Below, in pieces: positions 1 through 8,036 of a DNA stretch of 14,598 bases (positions are counted from its first letter, which is position 1; the number at the start of each line of letters is the position of its first letter). Under the pieces are notes generated by a model, which searched no databases, was not told the DNA's origin, and was given only the letters and a program-made list of their open reading frames with translations. This DNA comes from Streptomyces sp. NRRL WC-3742 (lineage in GTDB: Bacteria > Actinomycetota > Actinomycetes > Streptomycetales > Streptomycetaceae). The stretch is from contig NZ_JOCF01000124.1 of assembly GCF_000720635.1 (NCBI RefSeq), positions 1 through 14,598 of the forward strand. Reading direction: 5' to 3'. A program made the position numbers and the translations under genes.

Positions 1-1
1 A

Positions 2-1816
2 ACAGCCTTCTCCCCAGCTCAGAGCACACCTTCACACGGGCTCTGTTCGATTCCAGGGCCAGGAAGACGATTCGCATGCCATCGGAAACAGGTACTCAGC
101 GACACGGCGCACCGCACGTTCGGCATCCGGGACGTCAAGTCCTCGCTGAACAAGGACGGCAAGCGCGAGTACGTCGTCAACGGGCACCGGATACTGATCC
201 GGGGGGCGGGCGAGTCCCCCGACCTGCTGCTGCGCTGGAGTCCGCGGGAGGCGCAAAGTCGCATCGCCTACGCCCGCGCCATGGGCCTCAACACGATCCG
301 ACTGGAAGGCCACCAGGAGCCGGACGAGTTCTACGACCTGGCCGACAAGGCCGGGATGCTCATCCTGTCGGGGTGGGAATGCTGCAACAAGTGGGAGGAG
401 GACGGCAAGTTCGACGACCGCGACCGAAGGATCGCCAAGGACTCCATGGCCGCGCTCGCGACCCAACTGCGCAACCACCCGAGCGTGATCTCCATCCTGA
501 TCGGCAGCGACAACGCGCCGACGGAGAGGACCGCCGCCGCCTACAAGGACGCGCTGGAGGCCGCGGACTGGACCGGCCCGGTCGTCAGCGACATCAACGG
601 CGGGAGCGCCGCCGGCTACGAGAGCGGCATGAAGATGAGCGGCCCCTACGACTGGGTGCCACCCGTCTACTGGTACAACAAGAAGGTCGGCGGCGCCGAG
701 GGCTTCAACTCCGAGACCAGCGCCGGTGTCGGCATCCCCACCATGGACACGCTGCGGCGGATGCTGTCGTCGACGGAACTCGAGGACATGTGGCAGCACC
801 TCGACCGGACCCAGTACCACCTGGCGCCGGACGCGTTCTTCCAGGAGTTCCGCAATCTCGAGGGCTTCGGCGACGCACTCAACGAGCGCTACGGGCAGGC
901 CACCGGCCTGAACGACTTCGTCCGCAAGTCGCAGCTCGCCCAGTACGAGTCGGTGCGGGCCCAGTTCGAGGCGTACGGCCGTAACTTCACCGACGCCGAC
1001 AACCCCTCGACGGGCGTCGTCTACTGGATGCTCAACAACCCGTGGACGTCCCTGCACTGGCAGCTGTTCGACCGGTACTTCGACCAGGGCGGCGGGTACT
1101 TCGGGGCCCAGAAGGCCAACGAGCCGCTCCACATCCAGTACTCCTACGACGACAGGTCCGTCGTCGTGGTCAACCGGCGCACCGGCACGGCCGCCGGGCT
1201 GACCGCCCACGTCGACCTCTACAACACCGACGGCACGCGGCAGTTCCACCAGGACGCCGCCGACCTGACCGTCCCCGGCGACGGTGGCAAGGCGCTCGCC
1301 CTCACCATCCCGCAGAACGTCCCGAACCTGAGCACCACCTACCTCGCCAAGCTCACCCTCACCGACTCCACCGGCAACGAGGTCAGCCGCAACGTCTACT
1401 GGCTCTCCACCGAGCAGGACGTCCTCGACTACACACAGACCAACCTCGCGAAGACCGCGACCACCGCATACGCCTCCTTGGACGGGCTGGGCAAGCTGGC
1501 GCAGGCTCAGGTGGCCGCCACCGCGACCGGCACCGACGCGGCGGACGGCACCACCACGGTCACCGTCAAGCTCACCAACACCGGCACCGGCAACACCCCC
1601 GCCCTGCTCACCGACGCGCACCTGGTCGACGCGGAGAACAAGCCCGTCCTGCCGGTGAACTGGTCCGACAACCAGGTCAGTCTCTGGCCCGGCGAATCCA
1701 CCACCCTGACCGCCACCGTCCGGACCTCCGACCTCGCCGGCACCGCGGCGAGCCTGCGCCTGTCCGGCTGGAACACCCCCACCAGCACGGTCCCGGTCAC
1801 CGCCGCCCAGCCGTGA
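2..1816 (+). CDS. Exo-beta-D-glucosaminidase (GH2), 5'-truncated
   Basis: This is the C-terminal part of a secreted exo-1,4-beta-D-glucosaminidase of the CsxA type, which removes GlcN from the non-reducing ends of chitosan oligomers. The recognisable protein begins near base 98 with a stretch reading TFGIRDVKSSLN, then the TIM-barrel core. The general acid appears as Asp at 509-511 in ILIGSD; the S-D pair in place of the usual GH2 N-E is a mark of this subfamily. The nucleophile is Glu at 713-715 in GFNSE. A motif GWECCNKWE lies at about 376-402. From about 1120 come two Ig-like C-terminal domains, ending in TAAQP-stop. Family members are usually about 900-1,030 aa; only about 570 recognisable codons are here. 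The frame is open to base 2, but bases 2-97 do not read like GH2 and have lower GC, and there is no in-frame ATG, GTG or TTG before 281. It is either cut by the window edge or a true remnant. A hairpin terminator follows. Confidence 0.85.
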   Translation, partial: TAFSPAQSTPSHGLCSIPGPGRRFACHRKQVLSDTAHRTFGIRDVKSSLNKDGKREYVVNGHRILIRGAGESPDLLLRWSPREAQSRIAYARAMGLNTIRLEGHQEPDEFYDLADKAGMLILSGWECCNKWEEDGKFDDRDRRIAKDSMAALATQLRNHPSVISILIGSDNAPTERTAAAYKDALEAADWTGPVVSDINGGSAAGYESGMKMSGPYDWVPPVYWYNKKVGGAEGFNSETSAGVGIPTMDTLRRMLSSTELEDMWQHLDRTQYHLAPDAFFQEFRNLEGFGDALNERYGQATGLNDFVRKSQLAQYESVRAQFEAYGRNFTDADNPSTGVVYWMLNNPWTSLHWQLFDRYFDQGGGYFGAQKANEPLHIQYSYDDRSVVVVNRRTGTAAGLTAHVDLYNTDGTRQFHQDAADLTVPGDGGKALALTIPQNVPNLSTTYLAKLTLTDSTGNEVSRNVYWLSTEQDVLDYTQTNLAKTATTAYASLDGLGKLAQAQVAATATGTDAADGTTTVTVKLTNTGTGNTPALLTDAHLVDAENKPVLPVNWSDNQVSLWPGESTTLTATVRTSDLAGTAASLRLSGWNTPTSTVPVTAAQP

Positions 1817-1838
1817 CGCCACCGTGAATACCTGAACT

Positions 1839-1876
1839 GCTGCGTGGACGGCCCGTGCGGGGGCTGTCCACGCAGC
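1839..1876 (+). terminator. Hairpin terminator after the GH2 gene
   Basis: A perfect 11-bp inverted repeat, GCTGCGTGGAC at 1839-1849 and GTCCACGCAGC at 1866-1876, has a 16-nt GC-rich loop that can extend the stem through a G-U pair. It starts 23 bp after the stop codon. There is no U tract, which is usual for actinomycete terminators. Confidence 0.75.
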
Positions 1877-1892
1877 GCTATGTCGCGTGAAT

Positions 1893-1904
1893 CATCGGAC
1901 CTAT
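1893..1904 (+). promoter_or_regulatory. Candidate operator CATCGGACCTAT (copy 1 of 3)
   Basis: This 12-mer matches CATCGGACCAAT at 1966-1977 in 11 of 12 positions. It lies 14 bp upstream of the predicted -35 box of the beta-helix gene. The third copy is in front of the GH29 fucosidase gene. A shared transcription-factor site is inferred; no known regulator is assigned. Confidence 0.35.
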
Positions 1905-1918
1905 TTTGGCCCTAGCCC

Positions 1919-1947
1919 TTTACATGCCGGATACATGAGCGTAGAAC
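1919..1947 (+). promoter_or_regulatory. Predicted vegetative promoter of the beta-helix gene
   Basis: TTTACA at 1919-1924 and TAGAAC at 1942-1947 are separated by exactly 17 bp, resembling the HrdB-type consensus TTGACA-N17-TAGRRT. Transcription would begin near 1953-1955, leaving a leader of about 130 nt before the GTG at 2086. The prediction rests on sequence alone. Candidate operator motifs lie on both sides. Confidence 0.5.
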
Positions 1948-1955
1948 TGCGGAAA

Positions 1956-1977
1956 TCCGATCAGTCATCGGACCAAT
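1956..1977 (+). promoter_or_regulatory. Candidate operator: inverted repeat over the start of transcription (copy 2 of 3)
   Basis: TCCGAT at 1956-1961 and ATCGGA at 1967-1972 form a perfect 6-bp inverted repeat with a 5-bp spacer. The right half is part of the shared 12-mer CATCGGACCAAT (1966-1977). The site sits immediately downstream of the predicted transcription start, where a repressor would block initiation. It is a candidate only. Confidence 0.4.
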
Positions 1978-2085
1978 CCTCGCCGCCGTGCCAGCCGCTC
2001 ATGACAGCCGCTCAGGCGAAGTCGCCTACCGGAATCCGAGCCGGCCGGCAGCCGGCACAACTGCCTGAAAGGGAGGAACCGCGCC

Positions 2086-4842
2086 GTGGCACATCACCAA
2101 TCGGTCAGACGCCGACTCCGCCGGATGATCGCCGCAGCGAGCACGCTGCCGCTGGCCGTCCTGACGCCGCTGATGGCCGCGCCCGCGGCCCACGCCGCCG
2201 CGCAGACGACGCTCTACGCCTCGCCGTCGGCCGGCTCGGGGGCCGCGTGCACCCAGGCCGACCCGTGCACCCTGCCGGACGCGCAGGCGGCGGTGCGCGG
2301 CTTCCTGGCCGACAACCAGGGCGCCGATGTCACCGTGCTGCTCGCGGACGGCACGTACAGGCCGTCGAGCACGTGGGCGTTCACCGCCGCGGACTCCGGA
2401 AGCGCCGGGCATCCGGTGGTGTGGCGGGCCGCGCCCGGCGCGCGTCCGGTGATCTCCGGCGCCTCGCAGATCGGCGGGTGGACCCAGGTCGGATCGAGCG
2501 CGGTGTGGTCGGCGCCCGTGCCGACCGGCAGCAACAGCCGCCAGCTGTACGTCAACGGCCAGGAGACACCGGTCGCGCAGGCCAAGCCGAGCAGCCTGGG
2601 ATGGTCCGATGCTTGGACGGGGTCGCCGACCGGCTACACGATCAGCAAGGACACGGGTGCGCTGGAGTGGTTCAGGAAGCTGACTCCCGACCAGATCTCG
2701 GCCGTGGAGTTCGACTACCCCGGCGCCAACGGCGGCTGGACCGAGTCACGCTGCCGCGTCAAGAGCTTCGACGCGGGCCCCGGCACCTTGACCATGCAGC
2801 AGCCGTGCTGGGAAATGCTGACCGAGCGCCCCGAGTTCAGCTCGGCCAGCGGGTCCCTGCCGCCGATGAACTCCAACACGGCGCCTTCGCGGGTCGAGAA
2901 CGCCCAAGCCCTGCTGGGCCCCGGGCAGTGGTTCCTGGACTCGGCGAGCACGCCGAACACGCTGTACTACGTCCCGCCGTCCGGGACGATGGCGGGTCTG
3001 GACGTGGAGCTTCCGCGTCTGGAGTCGCTGCTGACCGGCTCGGGGACGCTCAGCGCGCCGATCCATGACCTCACCTTCAGTGGCCTGCAGTTCTCCTACG
3101 CCACCTGGAACGATCCGTCGACGAACGTGGGCTTCGTCGAGGTGCAGAGCAACCTGCGGACGACCACCGCGAAGAACCAGGGCATGTGCGGCTTCTCCGA
3201 CCCCGCCGGGTCCTGCCCGTGGGGTTCGCTGACTCAGCCGTTGGCGAACGTCACGTTCAGCGGGGCGGCGAACATCACCTTGCGAGGCAACCGGTTCAGT
3301 GAGCTCGGCGGTGCCGGCCTCAGCGTGAAGTACGGCTCGAACAACACCGTCATCGACGGCAACGAGTTCACCGACATCGCCTCCATCGGGGTCCTGTTGG
3401 GCTGCACCTACGACCCTGAACCGGAGAAGCCCGAGCTGGCCGAGGGCATCAGGAAGAACTGCACCGTCGACCCGTCGGCGGTGACGGGGGACTCGATCGG
3501 CGCCAACGAGATCCTGACCGACACCACCGTGTCGAACAACATCGTCCACCACGTCGGCACCGACTACTCCTCGGCGCCCGGCATCGCCCAGCTGTTCTCC
3601 CGGCACACCACGATCACTCGCAACACCCTGTACGACATGCCCTACACCGCGATCACCACCGGCATCATCCAGGGCCACGTCAACAAGTACGTCGTGGACC
3701 CGGCCAACCCGAACGACCCCGAGCCGCCCTCGACGCAGAACTCGAAGAACATCAACGCGTACAACACCGTGAGCAACAACGTCATCCACGACTTCATGAA
3801 GCAGCGCGGCGACGGCGCTGCCATCTACACCGAAGGCCACCAGGCCCAGTACGTCCGCAACCCCGACGGCACGCTCGACTCCCCGGCGACCCTCGCCACG
3901 GGCCTGCAGGTCATCGGCAACATCGCCTACGACAACAACGGCAACGGCCCCGTCACCCTCTACAACGACGCCGGCTCGGAGTGGGTCAACATGAAGGGCA
4001 ACGTCGCCTTCGCCACCCACGACGTCCGGGCGCAAGGCGGATGCAATCCGACCGGCCATCTCTGGATCACCGACAACTACTTCTCCGGCACCGTCGAGGG
4101 CTACGGCCCCGGCTGCACAGCGCATGTGACGGACTCCAACGCCAGCGGCAACACCACCATCGTCGACCGTCCCGGGCCCGGCGTCATACCCGACAGCGTG
4201 CTCGGCGCGGCAGGATCGACCGCAGTGGGTAGCTGGCCGGCCTCCGACCGCGTCCCGGATATCTCCTACCGAGCGCAGAACAGCACCGCGACGGAGGCAC
4301 TGGTGGCCGTCGAGGGCTTCACCGACGCCATGCCCGTCTACGTCAAGGGCAGCGTGGTCAGCGGCGTGACCCGCCTGTCCGGTGGTTTCCTGATCGTCCC
4401 GCTGTCGGGCGGAGCCACGGCATCCGACATCAGTCTCGGTGGAGCGACCCGCATCGGCGACAACGACGGGTCGATCACCTACAGCGGATTCTCCTACGCG
4501 GAGAACCGCCCGTACGGCGACCACGACGGCGACGCCCACGTCGCCACGGCCGACGGGTCGACCGCGACGCTCAGGTTCACCGGCACGGGTATCCAGGTGT
4601 TCGGTGAGCAGAACCCCGACCAGGGGAACATCGGGGTCAGTCGACGGCTTCCGCATCCTCGGTGGATCGCGAACCGGTACGACCCGCATCAACGACACCG
4701 ATGGGTCGATCACCTACAGCGGATTCTCCTACGCGGAGAACCGCCCGTACGGCGACCACGACGGCGACGTCCACTACGCCACGGCCGACGGGTCGACCGC
4801 GACGCTCAGGTTCACCGGCACGGGTATCCAGGTGTTCGGTGA
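2086..4842 (+). CDS. Secreted right-handed beta-helix protein, GH141-like, frameshifted C-terminus
   Basis: This is a large exported protein, probably a polysaccharide-active enzyme of the pectate-lyase-like beta-helix fold. The GTG start follows GGGAGG (2071-2076) by 9 nt. Residues 1-38 are a signal peptide ending in APAAHA. The N-terminal part (about 40-180), with TLYASP, VTVLLADGTYR, ADSGSAGHPV, PVISGAS and RQLYVNGQ, resembles GH141, a family that contains an alpha-L-fucosidase and a xylanase. Residues about 315-690 carry repeated Asn-rich coils (NITLRGNRF, TVIDGNEF, TVSNNIV, TTITRNTLYD) typical of beta-helix ladders. Residues about 786-851 form a galactose-binding-like domain containing GSITYSGFSYAENRPYGDHD. 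After NIGVS (about 4642) this frame becomes an arginine-rich tail to 4842, whereas the +1 frame reads a coherent VDGFRILGG and a second copy of the domain. The substrate and GH141 membership are inferences. Confidence 0.72.
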   Translation: MAHHQSVRRRLRRMIAAASTLPLAVLTPLMAAPAAHAAAQTTLYASPSAGSGAACTQADPCTLPDAQAAVRGFLADNQGADVTVLLADGTYRPSSTWAFTAADSGSAGHPVVWRAAPGARPVISGASQIGGWTQVGSSAVWSAPVPTGSNSRQLYVNGQETPVAQAKPSSLGWSDAWTGSPTGYTISKDTGALEWFRKLTPDQISAVEFDYPGANGGWTESRCRVKSFDAGPGTLTMQQPCWEMLTERPEFSSASGSLPPMNSNTAPSRVENAQALLGPGQWFLDSASTPNTLYYVPPSGTMAGLDVELPRLESLLTGSGTLSAPIHDLTFSGLQFSYATWNDPSTNVGFVEVQSNLRTTTAKNQGMCGFSDPAGSCPWGSLTQPLANVTFSGAANITLRGNRFSELGGAGLSVKYGSNNTVIDGNEFTDIASIGVLLGCTYDPEPEKPELAEGIRKNCTVDPSAVTGDSIGANEILTDTTVSNNIVHHVGTDYSSAPGIAQLFSRHTTITRNTLYDMPYTAITTGIIQGHVNKYVVDPANPNDPEPPSTQNSKNINAYNTVSNNVIHDFMKQRGDGAAIYTEGHQAQYVRNPDGTLDSPATLATGLQVIGNIAYDNNGNGPVTLYNDAGSEWVNMKGNVAFATHDVRAQGGCNPTGHLWITDNYFSGTVEGYGPGCTAHVTDSNASGNTTIVDRPGPGVIPDSVLGAAGSTAVGSWPASDRVPDISYRAQNSTATEALVAVEGFTDAMPVYVKGSVVSGVTRLSGGFLIVPLSGGATASDISLGGATRIGDNDGSITYSGFSYAENRPYGDHDGDAHVATADGSTATLRFTGTGIQVFGEQNPDQGNIGVSRRLPHPRWIANRYDPHQRHRWVDHLQRILLRGEPPVRRPRRRRPLRHGRRVDRDAQVHRHGYPGVR
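4468..4640 (+). repeat. Tandem repeat copy A (235-bp period)
   Basis: This 173-bp stretch differs from 4703-4875 at only three bases (the GCCCACGTC/GTCCACTAC segment), about 98% identity. It encodes the first C-terminal galactose-binding-like domain of the beta-helix protein. Weaker similarity extends upstream to about 4441. Confidence 0.95.
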
Positions 4843-4921
4843 GCAGAACCCCGACCAGGGGAACATCGGGGTCAGGGCATCGTCAACTGAGCGCTCCTCG
4901 TGCTCTGACGTGAGTACCTGA
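4642..4921 (+). pseudogene. Out-of-frame second copy of the C-terminal domain
   Basis: The +1 frame relative to the beta-helix gene encodes VDGFRILGGSRTGTTRIND, then a second galactose-binding-like domain almost identical to the first, then a short tail to a TGA at 4919-4921. It has no start codon of its own. The simplest repair is restoring two bases between AGT and CGAC (about 4642), which would give NIGV-S-VDG as expected for this domain class and extend the upstream protein. The possibilities are a real mutation, a sequencing or assembly error in a repeat, or frameshifting. The tail after NIGV is unlike the usual domain end, so the far end may also be damaged. Confidence 0.6.
4703..4875 (+). 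repeat. Tandem repeat copy B (235-bp period)
   Basis: This is the second copy of the 173-bp near-identical unit. The offset is 235 bp, which is 78 codons plus one base, so it lies in a different frame from copy A. The 62 bp between copies (4641-4702) is not duplicated. Confidence 0.95.
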
Positions 4922-4931
4922 CCATCACACG

Positions 4932-4970
4932 GTCCGGGCGGGCGTGAGACCTTGTCGCGCCTGCCCGGAC
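4932..4970. terminator. Bidirectional terminator between convergent genes
   Basis: A 13-bp stem with one G-U pair joins 4932-4944 and 4958-4970, with a 13-nt loop. It lies in the 67-bp gap between the beta-helix gene on the plus strand and the phosphatase gene on the minus strand, so it can serve both. Confidence 0.75.
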
Positions 4971-4988
4971 TTCCGCCGGTCCCTTCTG

Positions 4989-7820
4989 CTACAGCTGAAG
5001 CGAGTGACCGGCCCCTGCGGTGTCCGGGAAGGGCTGCTCGGCCCAGATGACCTTGCCTTCGCGGACGTAGCGCGTGCCCCAGCGGTGCGCGAGCTGAGCC
5101 ACCAGGAACAGTCCGCGCCCGCCCTCGTCGGTGGTGGCGGCCCGGCGCAGTCGCGGTGAGGTGCTGCTGCCGTCGGTGACCTCGCAGATCAGCGAGCCGC
5201 TGCGAAGCAGCCGCACCTGGATGGGCGGCCCGCCGTAACGGATGGCGTTGGTGGCCAGCTCACTGATGATCAGTTCGGTGGCGAACGTCAGCTCGTCCAG
5301 TCCCCAGTCGGCCAGTTGCCGGGAGACCACCGAGCGGAGGCCGGAGACCGCTGCCGGGTCGGCGGGCAGGTCCCACTGCGCCGCCCGCCCGGCCCCGAGT
5401 GAGCGGGTGCGGGCGACGAGCAGTGCGACATCGTCCTGCGGTTTGGCCGGGATCAGGGCTTCCAGCAGGGTGCGGCACATCTCCTCCGGGGCGCCCGCGC
5501 CGCGGGTGAGCGCGTCACGCACCGCGGCGAGGACATCGTCGGGGTCCTGGGAGGCGGCGCGGAGCAGGCCGTTCGTGAAGAGCACCAGTTCACTGCCCTC
5601 GTCGAGTTCGACCTCGAGGGTCTCGAACGGTTGCCCGCCCAGACCGAGCGGCGGCCCGGTCGGCACATCCGGGAAGTCGACCCGGCCGTCCGGCCGGATC
5701 AGCGCGGGCAGCGGGTGGCCGGCGCTGGCGGCGGTGAGACACCGTGACACCGGATCGTAGACGGCGTACAGGCAGGTGGCGCCCGCGATCATGTTCCCGG
5801 CCGGGGCACGCGTCTGCTGGTCGTCCTCGAGGCGTTCGACGAGGTCGTCGAGATGGGCCAGGACCTCCTCGACCGGCAGGTCGAGATCGGAGAAGTTCCG
5901 TACCGCCGTGCAGAGCCGCCCCATCGTCGCGGACGCCTGCACTCCGCGACCGACCACGTCTCCCACGACGAGCGCCACCCGGGCGCCGGAGAGTGGGATC
6001 ACGTCGAACCAGTCACCGCCGGCGCCGCCCTGGGCGGGCACGTAGCCGTGCGCGGCCTCGACGGCGTTCTGATCGGGCAGTTCGTGCGGCAGCAGGCTCG
6101 TCTGCAAGGCCAGGGCGGTGGCGTGCTCGCGGGTGTAGCGCCGGGCGTTGTCGATGCTCACGGCCGCGCGACTGACGAGTTCCTCCGCGAGCAGCAGATC
6201 ATCCTCTTCGAAAGGACCTGATTCCTCGGACCGGTAGAGGCCCACGACGCCCAGGACGACGCCACGGGCGCGCAGTGGCACCGTGATGAGCGAGTGGATG
6301 CCTGCCTCGCGAATCCGCTCGGTGCGGTCCGGATCTTGCGCGATCCATCCGGCCGCCGTGGTCAGATCCGGCTCCAGGATCGACTCCTCCGTAGCCAGGC
6401 TGATCGCCTGCGGGGTGGACCGGGCGTACCGAATCAGTTCACCGACCCCGTACAGGTGCGGGGAGGTCCGGACTCCGCTGAGCGCGACGCGGCGGAGCGG
6501 CATGTCGAGACCTGGTGGCTCCTCTCCCTGGAGCACGGCGTCCGGGATGTCCACGGCGACGAAGTCGGCGAGTTTCGGGACCGCCACCTCGGTCAGCTGT
6601 TCGGCCGTGCGCGTCACGTCGAGGCTGGAGCCGAGGCGCCCGGCATCGCTCAGCAGGGACAGGCGCTGCCGGGACAGCAGCGCCAGCCGTCCCACGCCCG
6701 GCTCCCCGATCGCCACCAGCCAGGGGGCGGACGGAGACGGCGCTTCCCCGAGGGCATCCGCCGAGGACGTCGACAGCCGTACGGCAGGCGCCTGGTGCGG
6801 CCCGGAACCGTTGCCCGACCCGGTGTCCGGCCCGGTGTCCGGCCCGGTGCTCGCCCCGATGACCGTCTCGGTGGCTCTCATCTCCGTCGAGTCCAGACAG
6901 CGCAGTGCACCTTCGGGCAACGCGGCCTCGACCGCGAACCCGACCGGTCCCGCGTCGCCGTCCACCGGACGGCAGAGCAAGGTGGCGATGCGATCGTGGC
7001 GAAGGCGCACAGCGGTCAGGCACGTGCGTCCTGCGGAGATCATCTCCGCCGCGGCCTCCAGCAGGACGATGCGGTCGCTGGGCTCCAGCCGGTCCTCGGG
7101 AAGCAGCCACGCGGAGACCGGCCGCTTCGACCAGCTCTCCGCGGAGACACCGGACCGTTGACGGGCCTGGTGAAATGCGTGCAGCAGCGCCCGGTCACGG
7201 CGGCGAACCTGGTCGAGCAGCCGACCCTCGATGGCCCTTGCCGTCTCATCGACCAGGTTCAGCATGTTGATGTCGGCATCGTCGTGTTCGCAGGTCAGAT
7301 CCAGTGCCCCGAGAATCCTGCCGCTGAGCGGATCGCGGATGGGCGCGGCGGCGCAGGCGAACGACCGCATGATGTCGGCGAAGTGCTCGCGGCCGCAGAT
7401 GAACTCCCGGCGCCTGTTCGCAAGCGCGGTGCCCATCCCGTTGGTCCCGACGATCGGCTCCGGAAAGCCGAATCCGGGCGCCAGCTGAATGGAGTCGCAA
7501 TAGGCATTGAGTGACGGTTCACCCACGCGCCGTGCCAGTACACGAACCTGTTCGTCGCACAGGAGAGCGGAAACCTTCATCCCGGAGACCTTCGCCTCGA
7601 GATCGTCCAGGACCGGATCGGCCAGCTCTCCGAGCACACCCCTGAAATCCAGATCCTGGTGGTACAGAACCTGGACGTGGTCGGCCCTGACCCCTTGGGA
7701 ATGGCACCGCCGCCACGACCGCAGCACCGACCCCCGGCACCCACTGGCCACCGGCAGGCCGCCCAGGAATCGGTCATGCGCAGCATTGAGCGCTCGAATG
7801 TCGTCCCACGCGACCGTCAC
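4989..7820 (-). CDS. Multidomain sensor: GAF / SpoIIE-type PP2C phosphatase / HATPase_c
   Basis: This is a 943-aa cytoplasmic signalling protein of the RsbU/RsbW-like type that controls sigma factors through anti-sigma and anti-anti-sigma partners. Residues about 28-205 resemble the AcoR N-terminal GAF sensor (LRSWRRC, GTNGMGTALA, CAAAPIRDP, LGALDLT). Residues 320-345 are a Gly/Thr/Pro-rich linker with GPDT repeats. Residues about 385-565 are a second GAF-type domain. The SpoIIE phosphatase spans about 580-805, with GGDWFD (601-606), DVVGRG (621-626) and QDDVAL (795-800). The TDG motif that should carry a metal-binding Asp reads TNG, with Asn750 (codon 5571-5573). A HATPase_c kinase-type domain spans about 815-930 with an N-box ELATNAI and GRGL. 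There is no membrane segment. The GTG start is the first in-frame start after an in-frame TGA, and its ribosome site is poor. The signal sensed is unknown. Confidence 0.9.
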   Translation of the reverse strand: MTVAWDDIRALNAAHDRFLGGLPVASGCRGSVLRSWRRCHSQGVRADHVQVLYHQDLDFRGVLGELADPVLDDLEAKVSGMKVSALLCDEQVRVLARRVGEPSLNAYCDSIQLAPGFGFPEPIVGTNGMGTALANRRREFICGREHFADIMRSFACAAAPIRDPLSGRILGALDLTCEHDDADINMLNLVDETARAIEGRLLDQVRRRDRALLHAFHQARQRSGVSAESWSKRPVSAWLLPEDRLEPSDRIVLLEAAAEMISAGRTCLTAVRLRHDRIATLLCRPVDGDAGPVGFAVEAALPEGALRCLDSTEMRATETVIGASTGPDTGPDTGSGNGSGPHQAPAVRLSTSSADALGEAPSPSAPWLVAIGEPGVGRLALLSRQRLSLLSDAGRLGSSLDVTRTAEQLTEVAVPKLADFVAVDIPDAVLQGEEPPGLDMPLRRVALSGVRTSPHLYGVGELIRYARSTPQAISLATEESILEPDLTTAAGWIAQDPDRTERIREAGIHSLITVPLRARGVVLGVVGLYRSEESGPFEEDDLLLAEELVSRAAVSIDNARRYTREHATALALQTSLLPHELPDQNAVEAAHGYVPAQGGAGGDWFDVIPLSGARVALVVGDVVGRGVQASATMGRLCTAVRNFSDLDLPVEEVLAHLDDLVERLEDDQQTRAPAGNMIAGATCLYAVYDPVSRCLTAASAGHPLPALIRPDGRVDFPDVPTGPPLGLGGQPFETLEVELDEGSELVLFTNGLLRAASQDPDDVLAAVRDALTRGAGAPEEMCRTLLEALIPAKPQDDVALLVARTRSLGAGRAAQWDLPADPAAVSGLRSVVSRQLADWGLDELTFATELIISELATNAIRYGGPPIQVRLLRSGSLICEVTDGSSTSPRLRRAATTDEGGRGLFLVAQLAHRWGTRYVREGKVIWAEQPFPDTAGAGHSLQL

Positions 7821-7838
7821 CTGCGCCTGCCTTCCCGC

Positions 7839-7857
7839 CCCGGGGTCACACCCCGGG
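7839..7857 (-). promoter_or_regulatory. GC-rich leader hairpin before the phosphatase gene
   Basis: CCCGGGGT (7839-7846) and ACCCCGGG (7850-7857) form a perfect 8-bp stem with a 3-nt loop, ending 19 nt before the GTG at 7820 on the minus strand. It could be an RNA structure that restrains translation or a protein-binding palindrome. It lies just downstream of the mini-ORF at 7873-7884. Confidence 0.45.
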
Positions 7858-7872
7858 ATACCTCGGCCAGCC

Positions 7873-7884
7873 TCAAATCAGCAT
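7873..7884 (-). promoter_or_regulatory. Three-codon mini-ORF with strong ribosome site in the phosphatase leader
   Basis: On the minus strand AGGAGG (complement of 7888-7893) precedes ATG CTG ATT TGA by 3 nt, encoding Met-Leu-Ile. It is the best ribosome site in the leader, yet it does not serve the phosphatase start 53 nt beyond the mini-ORF stop. Ribosome loading here could affect the downstream hairpin. Chance occurrence is possible. Confidence 0.3.
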
Positions 7885-8036
7885 ATTCCTCCTCTCCGCA
7901 TTGCACCAAGATCGTGAACCATTTCGAGAGTCATCCTCTTGAACTCTTGTCCGTGAATGATCGGCTACCGTAAGTGGCTGTTCTCCGTCGATCTCGACGG
8001 CCGTGAATTCGAGGATTTCGACTCGGTCGAGACCGG

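Noticed and set aside
32..1822. 596-codon open frame on the minus strand opposite the GH2 gene
   Set aside because: It is a GC-rich shadow frame: low complexity in Val, Gly and Arg, and no domain, while the plus strand carries clear GH2 motifs.
2746..4713. 655-codon minus-strand frame opposite the beta-helix gene
   Set aside because: It is a shadow of the real gene; its composition is Val/Gly/Asp-rich without motifs or a ribosome site.
7992..8032. 7-bp inverted repeat TCTCGAC/GTCGAGA downstream of the lipoprotein gene
   Set aside because: The stem is short and the 27-nt loop long; it is too weak to call a terminator, though nothing better is present.
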